From the NCBI GenBank assembly GCA_029265905.1, contig JAJUGR010000022.1, forward strand, positions 1 to 40,449: DNA of 40,449 bases, in the 5' to 3' direction. Below are positions 23,358 to 32,461 of the stretch, in pieces. Both the position numbers and the translations under genes were made by a program. Numbering within the stretch: position 1 is the first letter of the stretch; each line of letters begins with the position of its first letter. This DNA is from Sporomusaceae bacterium. GTDB lineage: Bacteria > Bacillota > Negativicutes > Acidaminococcales > JAJUGR01. The notes beneath the pieces are model-generated. The model saw only the letters and a program-made list of their open reading frames with translations. It ran no database searches and was not told the origin of the DNA.

Positions 23358-24071
23358 TCACACGGCCTTCTTGCCGCCCAGGTAGGCTTCCATGACCCGC
23401 GGATTGTTCGCGATTTCCGCCGCCGCGCCGCTCAGGACGATGCGGCCTGTCTCCAGGACATAAGCATGATGGGCAATTTTCAGGGCTTGCCGTACATTTT
23501 GCTCAACCAAGAGCACCGTCATCCCTGCCTGGTTGATTTCCTGGATGACCTTGAAGATGTCCGCGACGACGAGCGGCGCCAAGCCCATCGAAGGCTCGTC
23601 TAACAGCAGCACCTCCGGCCTGGCCATCAGCGCCCGGCCGATCGCCAGCATCTGCTGCTGGCCGCCGGACAAGGTCCCGCCCAATTGCGCCTTGCGCTCT
23701 TCCAAAATCGGAAACCGCGCGAAAATGCGCTTCAAATCTGACTGCACCTCATTGTCGCGCCGCTGGCAGGCGCCCATCTCCAGGTTCTCCAGAACCGTCA
23801 TGCGCGCCAGAATGCTGCGCCCTTCCGGCACCAAGGAAATGCCGCCATTGACGATCTTATGCGTCGGCATGCGGCTGACGTCCTGATCCTTGAACAAAAC
23901 CCGTCCGGAGGTCGGCTTGATGATGCCCATGATCGCCTTCATCGTCGTCGTCTTGCCGGCGCCATTGGCGCCAATCAAAGAAACGATTTTGCCGGCCGGC
24001 ACGGCCAAATCGATGTTTTTCAGCGCTTGGATATTGCCGTAACCGGCGGCAAGCTGCTCGATTTTCAGCAT
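23358..24071 (-). CDS. livF: Branched-chain amino acid ABC transporter ATPase LivF
   Basis: The 237-aa ABC ATPase has Walker A GANGAGKTT (about 34-42), signature LSGGQQQML, Walker B VLLLDEPSMGLAPL and a switch His in LLVEQN-type context. The MGLAPLVV extension after Walker B is typical of LivF. It pairs with LivG to power LivHM. It is the last gene of the operon, one base after livG. Confidence 0.96.
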   Translation of the reverse strand: MLKIEQLAAGYGNIQALKNIDLAVPAGKIVSLIGANGAGKTTTMKAIMGIIKPTSGRVLFKDQDVSRMPTHKIVNGGISLVPEGRSILARMTVLENLEMGACQRRDNEVQSDLKRIFARFPILEERKAQLGGTLSGGQQQMLAIGRALMARPEVLLLDEPSMGLAPLVVADIFKVIQEINQAGMTVLLVEQNVRQALKIAHHAYVLETGRIVLSGAAAEIANNPRVMEAYLGGKKAV

Positions 24072-24072
24072 C

Positions 24073-24834
24073 TTACGCCTCCTCCTTGCCCAGATAGGCC
24101 TCGATTACTTCCGGGTTGTCCTGAATTTCTCCCGGCGTGCCTTCAGCAATCTTTTTGCCGAAGTTCAGTACGACCAAGCGGTCGCAAATATTCATCACCA
24201 GGCCCATGTCATGCTCAATCAAAATGACCGCTTTATCCATGGCCCGGATTTTTTTGATCAGCGCCTGCAAATCTTCCGTTTCGCTCTCATTCATGCCGGC
24301 CGCCGGTTCGTCCAGCAGGACCAAATCCGGATCGGAGGCCAGGGCGCGGGCGATTTCCAGCCGGCGCTGCTTGCCGTACGGCAGATTGGATGCGATCGTG
24401 TCCGCCTCTTCGCCGATGCCGACCAGGGTCAGCAGTTCCTGCGCTTTTTCGCGCACGGCCTGTTCCTCCGCCCGCTGCGCGGCTGACCGGAAAATACCCG
24501 GCCACAAGCCGGCTTTCATGCGGCAATGGGCGCCTACCAGGACATTCTCCAAGGCTGTCATATGGCCGAACAGACGGATATTTTGGAAGGTGCGGGCAAT
24601 GCCGAGCTCCGTAATCTTGTGCGGCTTCACGCCGGCCAGCGGTTGCGCCTTGTATACCACCTGCCCGGAGGAGGGCGGCAAGACGCCGGTAATCAGGTTG
24701 AACAGCGTCGTCTTGCCGGCGCCGTTCGGACCGATCACGCCGACAATTTCACCGGGGTTGACAACAAAATCAACGTCCGCCACAGCCATCAGGCCGCCGA
24801 ATTGTTTACTTACATGCTGAACTGCTAACGTCAT
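24073..24834 (-). CDS. livG: Branched-chain amino acid ABC transporter ATPase LivG
   Basis: The 253-aa ABC ATPase has Walker [10 protein letters not shown] (about 36-44). The LivG-specific [11 protein letters not shown]-loop segment, [16 protein letters not shown] in place of a standard LSGGQ, and [15 protein letters not shown] are present. The C-terminal [18 protein letters not shown] end is typical. Its ATG overlaps the livM stop by one base. Confidence 0.96.
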   Translation of the reverse strand: MTLAVQHVSKQFGGLMAVADVDFVVNPGEIVGVIGPNGAGKTTLFNLITGVLPPSSGQVVYKAQPLAGVKPHKITELGIARTFQNIRLFGHMTALENVLVGAHCRMKAGLWPGIFRSAAQRAEEQAVREKAQELLTLVGIGEEADTIASNLPYGKQRRLEIARALASDPDLVLLDEPAAGMNESETEDLQALIKKIRAMDKAVILIEHDMGLVMNICDRLVVLNFGKKIAEGTPGEIQDNPEVIEAYLGKEEA

Positions 24835-25808
24835 CAGTTTGTCCCCCCGGAGATTTCTTCCTGCTGAACCGCCTTTTTCGCTAACAGCTTAGTTCGCCAG
24901 TACCGGATCGTCTCTTCGCTGATCAGGCCCTGCGGACGGAAAGCCATCATGAGCACCAAAATCGCGCCGTAAATCATCGAGCGGTATTCGGTCGCAAACC
25001 GGAGCGCCTCCGGCAAGAGCGTCAGGATGAAGGAACCAACTAGCGGCCCCCACACCGTATCGCTGCCGCCCAGCACGGCAAACAGCAGGATTTCCACCGC
25101 CCGGTGGTAGGCAAAGTCCTTCGGCCCGATAAAAAAGGTGATATGCGCCGCCAGGCCGCCGGCAATACCGGCGACAAAAGCGCCCATAAAAAACGCCAGC
25201 AGCTTGTAGTAACGCGTGTCAATGCCGGAGACTTCCGCCGCGTATTCGTCTGCTTTAATCGCGGCAAAGGCGCGGCCCAACCGGGAATTGTTCAGCCGCA
25301 CCGAAAACAGGATCAGGCCGACGAGCAGCAAGGCCAGGATGACGATGACAGAGAGGTTGCCCAACTGCCGCACGCTCAGCGGTCCCAGGCCGTCGCCCAG
25401 GCCCATGGCGATAAACGCCTTGCTCATCATGATGCTCATCGACGGAATGCCGGACAAGCCCAAGGCGCCATTTGTGACCTTCAAGTTCAAGATGACCACG
25501 CGAACCACTTCGCCAAACCCGAGCGTGGCGATCGCCAGGTAAATGCCGCGCAAGCGCGTGGTCGGCAAGCCGATGACGGCCGCCAGGAGGCACGCCGCCG
25601 CGCCGCCGATTGGCACAGCAAGGTACAGCGGCAAACCGGCCTTCATCGTCAGCAGCGCCGACACATAGGCGCCGATGCTCATAAAGCCGGCGGCGCCCAA
25701 CGACAGTTGCCCGGTTGACATCGTCAGATACATGCTCAGCCCCAAAATGGCATTGATGATGATAAACATCGCCATTTGCAGATAATACGGATTCAACAAA
25801 AACTCCAT
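24834..25808 (-). CDS. livM: Branched-chain amino acid ABC transporter permease LivM
   Basis: The 324-aa product has about nine membrane helices and LivM hallmarks: LSMYLTMSTGQLSLGAAGFMSIGAY, the TTRLRGIYLAIATLGFGEVVR cytoplasmic loop that engages the ATPases, and the C-terminal GGSDTVWGPLVGSFIL. It is hydrophobic throughout except for the charged C terminus, and lies 3 bases after livH. Confidence 0.96.
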   Translation of the reverse strand: MEFLLNPYYLQMAMFIIINAILGLSMYLTMSTGQLSLGAAGFMSIGAYVSALLTMKAGLPLYLAVPIGGAAACLLAAVIGLPTTRLRGIYLAIATLGFGEVVRVVILNLKVTNGALGLSGIPSMSIMMSKAFIAMGLGDGLGPLSVRQLGNLSVIVILALLLVGLILFSVRLNNSRLGRAFAAIKADEYAAEVSGIDTRYYKLLAFFMGAFVAGIAGGLAAHITFFIGPKDFAYHRAVEILLFAVLGGSDTVWGPLVGSFILTLLPEALRFATEYRSMIYGAILVLMMAFRPQGLISEETIRYWRTKLLAKKAVQQEEISGGTN

Positions 25809-25811
25809 GAC

Positions 25812-26693
25812 CTACCGCCCTCCCTGTTGCTCTTTGCTGCCAAAAAGCCCCTCGGGACGCAAAAACAACAGCAAAATGATCATGCCGAACGCCACGGCAT
25901 CGCGATATGAGGATACCCCGTAGGCCACGCTGAAAATTTCCGCCACGCCCAACAGAAGGCCGCCGACCATCGCGCCGGTTATGTTGCCCAGACCGCCGAG
26001 AATCAGCACCGCCAGTCCCTTAAAGCCCATGGTAATGCCCATCGTCGGTTCAATCGCATTGAACGCCAGTCCAACCAGCACGCCGGCGCCGCCTCCCAAC
26101 GCTGAAGCCAGCATCACCGTGAGCACGATAATTTTTTTTGTGTCGATACCCAGCAAATTTGCCGTCTCGATGTTTTCCGAAGTGGCGCGGATCGACTTGC
26201 CCAGCTTCGTCTTCTCCAGCCAAAAGCGCAACACCAGCATCAACCCGCAGGAAATAGCGAGAATGATAATCTGCACCATGGATATCTTCACCCCGGCCAG
26301 GTCAAACACTTGCGTGGAAGACACCGGAGGAAAGGATTGCGCCTCGGCGCCAAACAGCCTGAGCGCCAAGCTCTCCAGAAAAATCGACACGCCAATCGTG
26401 CTGATCAGCGGCGCCAGTTCCGACACCTTGCGGCGGCGGAGCGGACGAAGCGCCAGCACCTCCATCAGGTACCCCAGCACCGCCCCGGTCGCCATCGCGG
26501 CCAGCAGGGCGCCGGCCAAGCCGACGTTGGCATGCACGGCAATCATCAAGCCGACAAACGCGCCAAACATGAAGATTTCGCCGTGCGCCATGTTCACGAT
26601 ATTCAACACGCCAAAAATCAACGTGTACCCCAAAGCAATCAACGAGTAGGTGCTGCCCAACGTGATGCCGTTAACCATTTGCTGCCAAAACAA
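25812..26693 (-). CDS. livH: Branched-chain amino acid ABC transporter permease LivH
   Basis: The 293-aa product has about eight membrane helices. LivH motifs include NGITLGSTYSLIALGYTLIFG and VLNIVNMAHGEIFMFGAF at the N terminus. The RATSENIETANLLGIDTKK loop contacts the ATPase, and GLAVLILGGLGNITGAMVGG lies near the C terminus. It forms the channel with LivM. Confidence 0.96.
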   Translation of the reverse strand: MFWQQMVNGITLGSTYSLIALGYTLIFGVLNIVNMAHGEIFMFGAFVGLMIAVHANVGLAGALLAAMATGAVLGYLMEVLALRPLRRRKVSELAPLISTIGVSIFLESLALRLFGAEAQSFPPVSSTQVFDLAGVKISMVQIIILAISCGLMLVLRFWLEKTKLGKSIRATSENIETANLLGIDTKKIIVLTVMLASALGGGAGVLVGLAFNAIEPTMGITMGFKGLAVLILGGLGNITGAMVGGLLLGVAEIFSVAYGVSSYRDAVAFGMIILLLFLRPEGLFGSKEQQGGR

Positions 26694-26724
26694 GCGTACT
26701 CCCCCAGTCCTTCACTACAAACCT

Positions 26725-27870
26725 TTATTTCAGTTCCGTAAATTTGCCGTCTTTTACCACCAGCACGTTCACATCCATCGCCGGGTTGCGTTTTGCGTCA
26801 AAGGCAAACTTGCCGGTTACGCCGTCATAATCCTTGACGGCGGCCAACTGCTCGCGCAGTTTTTTCCGGTCAGTGTTGGAGCCGGATTTCTCCAGCGCGA
26901 TCGCCATGATCTGCAGAGCGTCATAGGCCTGTGCGGCGAATTGGTCCGGTTCCTTGTTGTACTTCGCCTTGTAATCAGCAATGAATTTTTTTACTTTCGG
27001 GTCATCCTTGCCAGGGAACCACGGGCTGGCCACAACCGCGCCGTCGGCAGCCGCCCCGGCGGACTTGATCAGTTGCGGCGAATTGAAGCCGTTGTTGCCG
27101 ACAACCGGCACGTTGATGCCAAGCTCACGCGCTTTTTTCAAAATCAGCGCCGCTTCCTGGTACAAGCCGGCCACCATGACCGCATCCGGTTTCAGCGTGG
27201 CGATCTTGGTCAGTTGGGCGGAAAAGTCCGTATTCTTGTCGGCGAAGGTTTCCACGCCCAGAACCTCGATGCCCTCTTCCTTCAAGGTCTGCTGAATGGT
27301 TTTATAGCCGGAAACCGCCAAGTCGTTGTTGTCGGAATACATGATCGCGACTTTTTTCAGGTTGTATTTCGCTTTGGCCCGTTTGATCGACTGCGGAATA
27401 GCCGCCGACTCCGGCAGCGAATTTCTAAAGACATAATCGCCGATTTCCGTAATGCCTTCAACCGTCAGCGAGGTGCCCATAATCGGCACGCCTTCCTGGT
27501 TGACCATCGGCCCGATGGCGAACATTTCGCTGCTCAAGGTAGGTCCCATGATCGCCAGGACATTGTCCTTGTGAATCAGCTTGTTGGCGGCATTGATCGC
27601 TTCATTCTTCTCGCCTTTGGAATCTTCAAACACGAGCTCAATCTTCACTTTCCCCTTGGCATTGATTTCATCGCGCGCCAATTCCAGCCCTTGGCGGATC
27701 GATTCGCCGTAAGCCGCCCCTGCGCCGGTGAGGTAGGAAATAACCCCCATTTTAGCAGCGCCGCTGCTCTTGGCCGGCGCCTTGTCTGTGCCGCCGCAGC
27801 CCCCGATCATCACCGCCATGGACACGGCCATGAGGCCCGCCGTCAGCTTCTTCATCATTCCTTGTTTCAT
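26725..27870 (-). CDS. livK: Branched-chain amino acid binding lipoprotein LivK
   Basis: The 381-aa product has a lipoprotein signal ending in MIGGC and a type I periplasmic-binding fold. The segments GVISYLTGAGAAYGESIRQGLELARDEIN and IMYSDNNDLAVSG match Leu/Ile/Val-binding family proteins. ATG at 27870 (MKQGMMKK) with AAAGGTGG upstream is preferred over a 14-codon longer reading. It is the first gene of livKHMGF, behind two tandem leucine T-boxes, so leucine is probably among its ligands. Confidence 0.93.
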   Translation of the reverse strand: MKQGMMKKLTAGLMAVSMAVMIGGCGGTDKAPAKSSGAAKMGVISYLTGAGAAYGESIRQGLELARDEINAKGKVKIELVFEDSKGEKNEAINAANKLIHKDNVLAIMGPTLSSEMFAIGPMVNQEGVPIMGTSLTVEGITEIGDYVFRNSLPESAAIPQSIKRAKAKYNLKKVAIMYSDNNDLAVSGYKTIQQTLKEEGIEVLGVETFADKNTDFSAQLTKIATLKPDAVMVAGLYQEAALILKKARELGINVPVVGNNGFNSPQLIKSAGAAADGAVVASPWFPGKDDPKVKKFIADYKAKYNKEPDQFAAQAYDALQIMAIALEKSGSNTDRKKLREQLAAVKDYDGVTGKFAFDAKRNPAMDVNVLVVKDGKFTELK

Positions 27871-27935
27871 GCTTTGTTTCCACCTTTCTTCCTTGTTTCC
27901 GCTTACCTGCAATTAACGCATGGCAAAAAATTAAA

Positions 27936-28195
27936 TCGCCCCTACTGATGCCATCACGAACATCAGTAGGGGCGACGATGCGCGGTACCACCCTACATTT
28001 TACTCTCTCGCCCGCCGAACGGGCGGACTTCCGGATAACGCCCGGCGGCGCTCTCGCCTAGCTGCAGCCGGTCTACACTAGACAGGCACAGGTCAGCAAA
28101 AGGGTTCCCAGGTGAGTTGACGCTATGATTTCGCCCTGGCTTGCACCATCCGCCAGTTCTCTAAAGGCGCATCGTCCGCATCGCTCCTGGTCATA
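27936..28195 (-). ncRNA. T-box leader 2 (proximal), leucine specifier CTC
   Basis: The minus strand carries the T-box AGGGTGGTACCGCG (27994-27981). Upstream is a Stem I with CCAGG...CCTGG closing pairs, and the specifier CTC sits in CAACTCACCTGG. The terminator TCGCCCCTACTGATG / CATCAGTAGGGGCGA (27936-27950 and 27961-27975) is followed by a T-rich tail ending in TTTTTT. The TGGT bulge would pair with an ACCA 3' end, as in tRNA-Leu with discriminator A. Uncharged tRNA-Leu(GAG) should stabilise the antiterminator and allow livK transcription. Confidence 0.92.
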
Positions 28196-28223
28196 ACCCA
28201 TGCTATTCATTTGAAAAACAAAA

Positions 28224-28490
28224 GCGCCCCTACTGATGCCGAAACCGGCATCAGTAGGGGCGACAAATCGCGGTACCACCCTACATTATACTCTCTCGCC
28301 TGCCGAACGGGCAGACTTCCGGATAACGCCCGGCGGCGCTTTCACCTAACTGCCGGGCCGGTCTAACCAAGCCAGGTACAGGTCAGCAAAAGAGTTCCCA
28401 GGTGAGTTGGCTGCACCGATTCCACACTGGCTTGCACCTTCCGCCAGCTCTCTGCAATGCCTATCGATTGCGCCGCTCCCAGTCATTACT
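28224..28490 (-). ncRNA. T-box leader 1 (distal), leucine specifier CTC
   Basis: It has the same organisation as the proximal copy. The T-box AGGGTGGTACCGCG occurs at 28282-28269 on the minus strand, and the specifier is CTC in CAACTCACCTGG. A 17-bp terminator CGCCCCTACTGATGCCG / CGGCATCAGTAGGGGCG (28225-28241 and 28246-28262) is followed by CTTTTGTTTTT. The two copies share long identical stretches, which suggests tandem duplication. Confidence 0.92.
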
Positions 28491-28549
28491 TGTCATTGTT
28501 CATTTTTTACGTTACAAAACAAGCTTATTTATTCCATAACGCATAACCA

Positions 28550-28578
28550 ATTATTGCAGAACAGAACGCCTTTGTCAA
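28550..28578 (-). promoter_or_regulatory. Sigma-A promoter of the T-box/liv operon
   Basis: The minus strand has TTGACA (28578-28573), a 17-base spacer and AATAAT (28555-28550), placing the start point just upstream of T-box 1 and just beyond the pepT stop. Confidence 0.85.
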
Positions 28579-28597
28579 CACCGAAAGTACTTTTTGC

Positions 28598-29845
28598 TTA
28601 TTTTTTCCGCAAGCCCCAGCGACGCGCCAGTTCGACGACCACCTGGGCCGCCTTCACCATGGACGGCACGGGAATATACTCGTACTTGCCGTGGTAGTTG
28701 TGGCCGCCGGCAAAAATATTCGGGCACGGCAGGCCTTTGTAGGACAGCTGCGCGCCGTCCGTGCCGCCGCGGATCGGCACGACGACCGGCGTCACGCCGA
28801 CCGCTTCCATCGCCGCTTGCGCCTCTTCGACCACAAAAAAGACTTCTTCAATCTTCTCCCGCATGTTGTAATACAAGTCCTTCATCTCGAGCGTCACCGC
28901 TTCATAGCCGTACTTGGCGTTGAAGCAATCGGCCAAGCTCCGCACAAAGGCTTTGCGCGCTTCAAATTTGGCTCGGTCATGGTCGCGGACCAACATATCC
29001 AGCACAACGTGGTCGACGCCGCCGGAAATGCGTTTGGGATGGAAGAAACCTTCGTGTCCTTCGGTATACTCTGGCTTTTGGCCCGCCGGCAGCATCATCT
29101 GCCATTCGGCCGCCATTGTCATCGCATTGATCATTTTGTTCTTGGCCCAGCCGGGATGCACGATGCGTCCGTTGAAATGCACCAGCGCATTAGCCGCGTT
29201 GAAGCTCTCATAGATCAATTCGCCCAGGCCGCCGCCGTCGAGCGTGTACGCGAAATCAGCACCAAACGCCGCTACGTCAAAATGGTCCGCACCGCGGCCA
29301 ATTTCTTCATCAGGCGTCATCGCCAGTCGGATCTTGCCATGCTTTATTTCGGGATGATTGAGCAGGTACTCCACCGCCGCCAAGGCCTCGCAAATGCCGG
29401 CCTTGTTATCGGCGCCCAACAGCGTTGTGCCGTCTGTGACCAAGATGTCCTGCCCCCGGTAATCAGTCAGTTCGGGAAACTCCTTAGGCGAAAGAACCAC
29501 TCCCGCCGCCTCATTCAGCACAATATCCCCGCCATCATAATTGCGCACCAACCGGGGCTTCACGTCCTTGCCGGTCAAATCGACCGCCGTATCCATGTGC
29601 AGCACAAAGCCAAGCACCGGCGCGTCAGGGCAGCCGTTATCCGGCAGCGTAGCCATCACATAGCCGTGCTCATCCATCGTCACATCAGTCAGACCGAGCG
29701 CCTGCATGTCTTCCGCCAGCAGCCGGCCCAGCTCCAGTTGCCCTGGCGAGCTCGGGCAGGTTTTGGACGCGCTGTCCGCCTGGGTATCGACTTTTGCGTA
29801 ACGGATAAAGCGCTCCACCATTTTTTCCGCATCAAGCGTCATCAT
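28598..29845 (-). CDS. pepT: Peptidase T (tripeptide aminopeptidase, M20B)
   Basis: The 415-aa product matches PepT. The first metal site is HMDTAVD (H83, D85) and the bridging Asp lies in LLGADNKAG. TPDEEIGRGADHFD holds the catalytic Glu and a metal Glu, and the C-terminal metal His is in FAGGHNYHG. PIRGGTDGAQLS is characteristic of the family. It is cytoplasmic and releases N-terminal residues from tripeptides. The start overlaps the upstream M20 peptidase stop by 4 bases (ATGA), and an ATGATG leaves the exact codon open by one residue. Confidence 0.96.
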   Translation of the reverse strand: MMTLDAEKMVERFIRYAKVDTQADSASKTCPSSPGQLELGRLLAEDMQALGLTDVTMDEHGYVMATLPDNGCPDAPVLGFVLHMDTAVDLTGKDVKPRLVRNYDGGDIVLNEAAGVVLSPKEFPELTDYRGQDILVTDGTTLLGADNKAGICEALAAVEYLLNHPEIKHGKIRLAMTPDEEIGRGADHFDVAAFGADFAYTLDGGGLGELIYESFNAANALVHFNGRIVHPGWAKNKMINAMTMAAEWQMMLPAGQKPEYTEGHEGFFHPKRISGGVDHVVLDMLVRDHDRAKFEARKAFVRSLADCFNAKYGYEAVTLEMKDLYYNMREKIEEVFFVVEEAQAAMEAVGVTPVVVPIRGGTDGAQLSYKGLPCPNIFAGGHNYHGKYEYIPVPSMVKAAQVVVELARRWGLRKK

Positions 29846-30984
29846 TTCACGCCCCCTGCAAAATCCCGAATCACTTCGCGCAACAGCGTCATGCGCGGTT
29901 CGACGGAATCAATCTCCATGTATTCGTCAACCGTGTGCGACAAGCCGCCAACCGGACCGAACCCGTCAATGCTGGGCACGCCCAGCGCCGCGGTGAGGTT
30001 GGCGTCCGAACCGCCGCCGGTGGCAATCCAGGCAAACTCGACGCCGATCCGCTTCGCCACTGCGTCAACCCGCTCGCACAGCGCCAGTGTTGCCGCCGAA
30101 GGCTGCATCGGCGGACGGGTCACGCCGCCGCTGACAGTCACCTTGATTCCTGGCGTACGGGGATTTTGCAGCATTTCTTCAATTGCTTGCTGAACACGCG
30201 CCGCTTCCGCCAGCTCCGTCATCCGCACGTCCACTTCCGCCACGGCGTCCTCGGCGACCGTGTTGGGCGTCGTGCCGCCCTTGACCACGCCGACGTTCAC
30301 GTTCGTGCCCTTGGCGTAATCAGTCAGGCCATGCAGGCCAAGGATCCAGTGCGCCAGCTCATTGATCGCGCTGACGCCTTTTTCCGGCGCGATTCCGGTG
30401 TGCGAGGGCACGCCTTTGCAGGTGATGGTGTACCGGCCAACGCCCCGGCGCGTATTGACCATTGATCCGTCAGCCCGCGCCGGCTCCAGCACGATCGCGC
30501 AGCGGCTTTTGCCCGCCAGGCTTTCAATCCACGGCCGGGAGTGCCGGGAGCTGATCTCTTCGTCGCTGTTGAACGCCAGGCAAATCGAGGCATTGTCGAG
30601 CGCCCCCTCTGCCTGCAGCTGGCGCAAAGCATAATAGGCCGAAAGCAGAGAGGCCTTCATGTCGACGACGCCCGGCCCGTAAGCCCGTCCGTTCCGCACG
30701 GAGAAAGGGCGCTTGGCCGCGTCTCCTCTGGCGAAAACCGTATCCATGTGGCCGATGAGCAGCATGTCAAAGGGCTCTTTCCCGCTGTTGCTAATCTGCA
30801 GGCACGGTCCGACCGAAACATCCGTCGTGTGCAGTTGCGCTTTCCAGCCCAATTGCGAAAACCGTTCGGCAAAGTAAGCCGCGATTTTCGCCGTCCCTTC
30901 CGGATCGCGGCTGCCGCTGTCGATGTTGACTAGCTTCTCTAGTTCCTGCAAATATTCTTCAAGCGAAAACTTCATTTCAGCCAT
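29842..30984 (-). CDS. M20-family metallopeptidase, carboxypeptidase G2-like
   Basis: The 380-aa product is an M20A/ArgE/CPG2-type di-zinc hydrolase. The first metal motif is GHMDTVFARGD, followed by GPGVVDMKASL with the bridging Asp and NSDEEISS with the catalytic Glu. The dimerisation domain (about 175-285) contains RGVGRYTITCKGVPSHTG. The GGGSDAN segment near the C terminus supports a CPG2-like glutamate carboxypeptidase or aminoacyl-dipeptide hydrolase. ATG at 30984 is preferred over an upstream GTG that overlaps the GGGGTGAT site. Position between a DcuC-type carrier and pepT suggests peptide catabolism. Confidence 0.9.
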   Translation of the reverse strand: MAEMKFSLEEYLQELEKLVNIDSGSRDPEGTAKIAAYFAERFSQLGWKAQLHTTDVSVGPCLQISNSGKEPFDMLLIGHMDTVFARGDAAKRPFSVRNGRAYGPGVVDMKASLLSAYYALRQLQAEGALDNASICLAFNSDEEISSRHSRPWIESLAGKSRCAIVLEPARADGSMVNTRRGVGRYTITCKGVPSHTGIAPEKGVSAINELAHWILGLHGLTDYAKGTNVNVGVVKGGTTPNTVAEDAVAEVDVRMTELAEAARVQQAIEEMLQNPRTPGIKVTVSGGVTRPPMQPSAATLALCERVDAVAKRIGVEFAWIATGGGSDANLTAALGVPSIDGFGPVGGLSHTVDEYMEIDSVEPRMTLLREVIRDFAGGVK

Positions 30985-31026
30985 TGATATCACCCCAATG
31001 AGTTATTTCCTTGCCGCATGCGTGTC

Positions 31027-32286
31027 TTACAGCAGCATAAACATCGCAGCAATCGCCGCCAGCACCATCCCCAACGCATTGCGCTTTGCGATTTCCATCG
31101 GATCAACCCCGGCCAATTGCGCGCAAATGATTGCCGCGCCAGCCACCGGAGACATCGTCCGGCCGAAAGAACCGCTCAACAGAGACGCCGAACCCATCTG
31201 CGAAATACCAAAACCGAAATCAGCGGCGTGCGGCGTAATGGCGCCATTGAACGCCAGCGTAGCAGCGTCGCCGGAACCGGACAAGATAGCAATGACCATC
31301 GGACCAAACGCAGCCGCCAGTCTCGATACTTGCTGCGAGTTTTTCATAATATCAATCAAGGCTCCGGTCAAACCGATCAGCTTCATGCCTTCCGTGAAAA
31401 CGGCGGCAGCGATAATGATACCGATGACATTGGCATAAGCATTGCCCATGCCGTCAAAAAAGTTTGTTGTGACCGCCTTGGGATTGGCCCGGCAGACAAC
31501 CAGGCCGAGCACAACGCCGAACAACATCGCCTGCGGCACCGAGATCTCTGGCAATACATGCACTTGCTTGCTGCCCAGCACCAGCAAAATCAGCGGAATC
31601 GTCGGAATCGCCGCCATTATGTAATTAATTTTAAAGGCGTCTTTTCCTTCACTGTCGCTTCCAAGACTAGCGTTCACGTACCCCGTATGCTCTTTGCGCA
31701 GCATTGCCACGAACAACAAGCCTAACGCGCCAATCAGCGCGCAGACAACGGAGGGGATCGTGTGCCCGGCGATGACCGACATAACATCGATCCCGGCCAG
31801 TTTGGCAATAAACGGCGGATGGGCCCCGCCCGGGCTGAGCACGCCGCCGAAGGTGCCCGCCATAACCGCGCTGCCGGCAACCGCCGGATGGACGCCAGCC
31901 CGCATCAGGGCCGGAATCAGGATCGCGCCAACTGCCGCCGAACAACCGGCCGCACTCGGCAGAGCAATGTTAATCGCGAACGTGACCATAACCGTGGCAG
32001 GAATCAAAATCGCCCGCATCCGCGTCACCGAGCCTGCTACTAGTTGCACCATATGCCGATCGCAGGTTGTGTACTTCATAACATAGGCAAAACCCATTAC
32101 TGTACAAATTACGGGAACAAGCCCGCTGTTGACCATAGCCTTGGAAAAAGCGTCGATGGCAACCCCCAGCTTGCCGGCAACAGCCGCCATCACCACGCCC
32201 GACGTAAAGAGAACCATTCTTGTTTCATGTCGCTTGATAATTGCGTAAAAAGTTACCAGAACAATTACAGCACCAATCCAAACCAT
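31027..32286 (-). CDS. DcuC-family C4-dicarboxylate/anion carrier
   Basis: The 419-aa membrane protein has about twelve helices. Segments such as NIALPSAAGCSAAVGAILIP, GTFGGVLSPGGAHPPFIAKLA and ILSGSGDAATLAFNGAITPHA match the DcuC/ion-transporter superfamily. DcuC proteins exchange or export succinate and related dicarboxylates. Members near peptidases may instead carry amino acids or peptides, so the solute is open. AAAGGAGA is 8 bases before ATG. It heads the carrier-M20-pepT operon, and an unusual 20-bp palindrome lies 71 bases upstream. Confidence 0.87.
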   Translation of the reverse strand: MVWIGAVIVLVTFYAIIKRHETRMVLFTSGVVMAAVAGKLGVAIDAFSKAMVNSGLVPVICTVMGFAYVMKYTTCDRHMVQLVAGSVTRMRAILIPATVMVTFAINIALPSAAGCSAAVGAILIPALMRAGVHPAVAGSAVMAGTFGGVLSPGGAHPPFIAKLAGIDVMSVIAGHTIPSVVCALIGALGLLFVAMLRKEHTGYVNASLGSDSEGKDAFKINYIMAAIPTIPLILLVLGSKQVHVLPEISVPQAMLFGVVLGLVVCRANPKAVTTNFFDGMGNAYANVIGIIIAAAVFTEGMKLIGLTGALIDIMKNSQQVSRLAAAFGPMVIAILSGSGDAATLAFNGAITPHAADFGFGISQMGSASLLSGSFGRTMSPVAGAAIICAQLAGVDPMEIAKRNALGMVLAAIAAMFMLL

Positions 32287-32356
32287 TTTGTCATCTCCTT
32301 TTTGTATATTTTATTCATTAATGCTATAAATAGTTTAGCACAAACCAGCATGTTAC

Positions 32357-32376
32357 GTTTGCAAAATTTTGCAAAC
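32357..32376. promoter_or_regulatory. Perfect 20-bp palindrome between divergent carrier and hydrolase genes
   Basis: GTTTGCAAAATTTTGCAAAC is a perfect palindrome in the 175-base region between the DcuC-type gene (minus) and the hydrolase gene (plus). It is a likely binding site for a dimeric regulator acting on one or both genes. No regulator gene is adjacent. Confidence 0.65.
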
Positions 32377-32461
32377 ATTCCACAATTCAATGTAACCTTT
32401 TATATAATCTCCTTTTTTGATATGATCAATGTTGTTGCTACGTCATAACGGGAGGCGTCAG

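Noticed and set aside
27936-28490. The repeated GCCCCTACTGATG inverted repeats as mobile-element ends or a CRISPR-like array
   Set aside because: Each repeat pair is the terminator of a T-box leader with the conserved AGGGTGGTACCGCG element. There are only two units and no spacer pattern.
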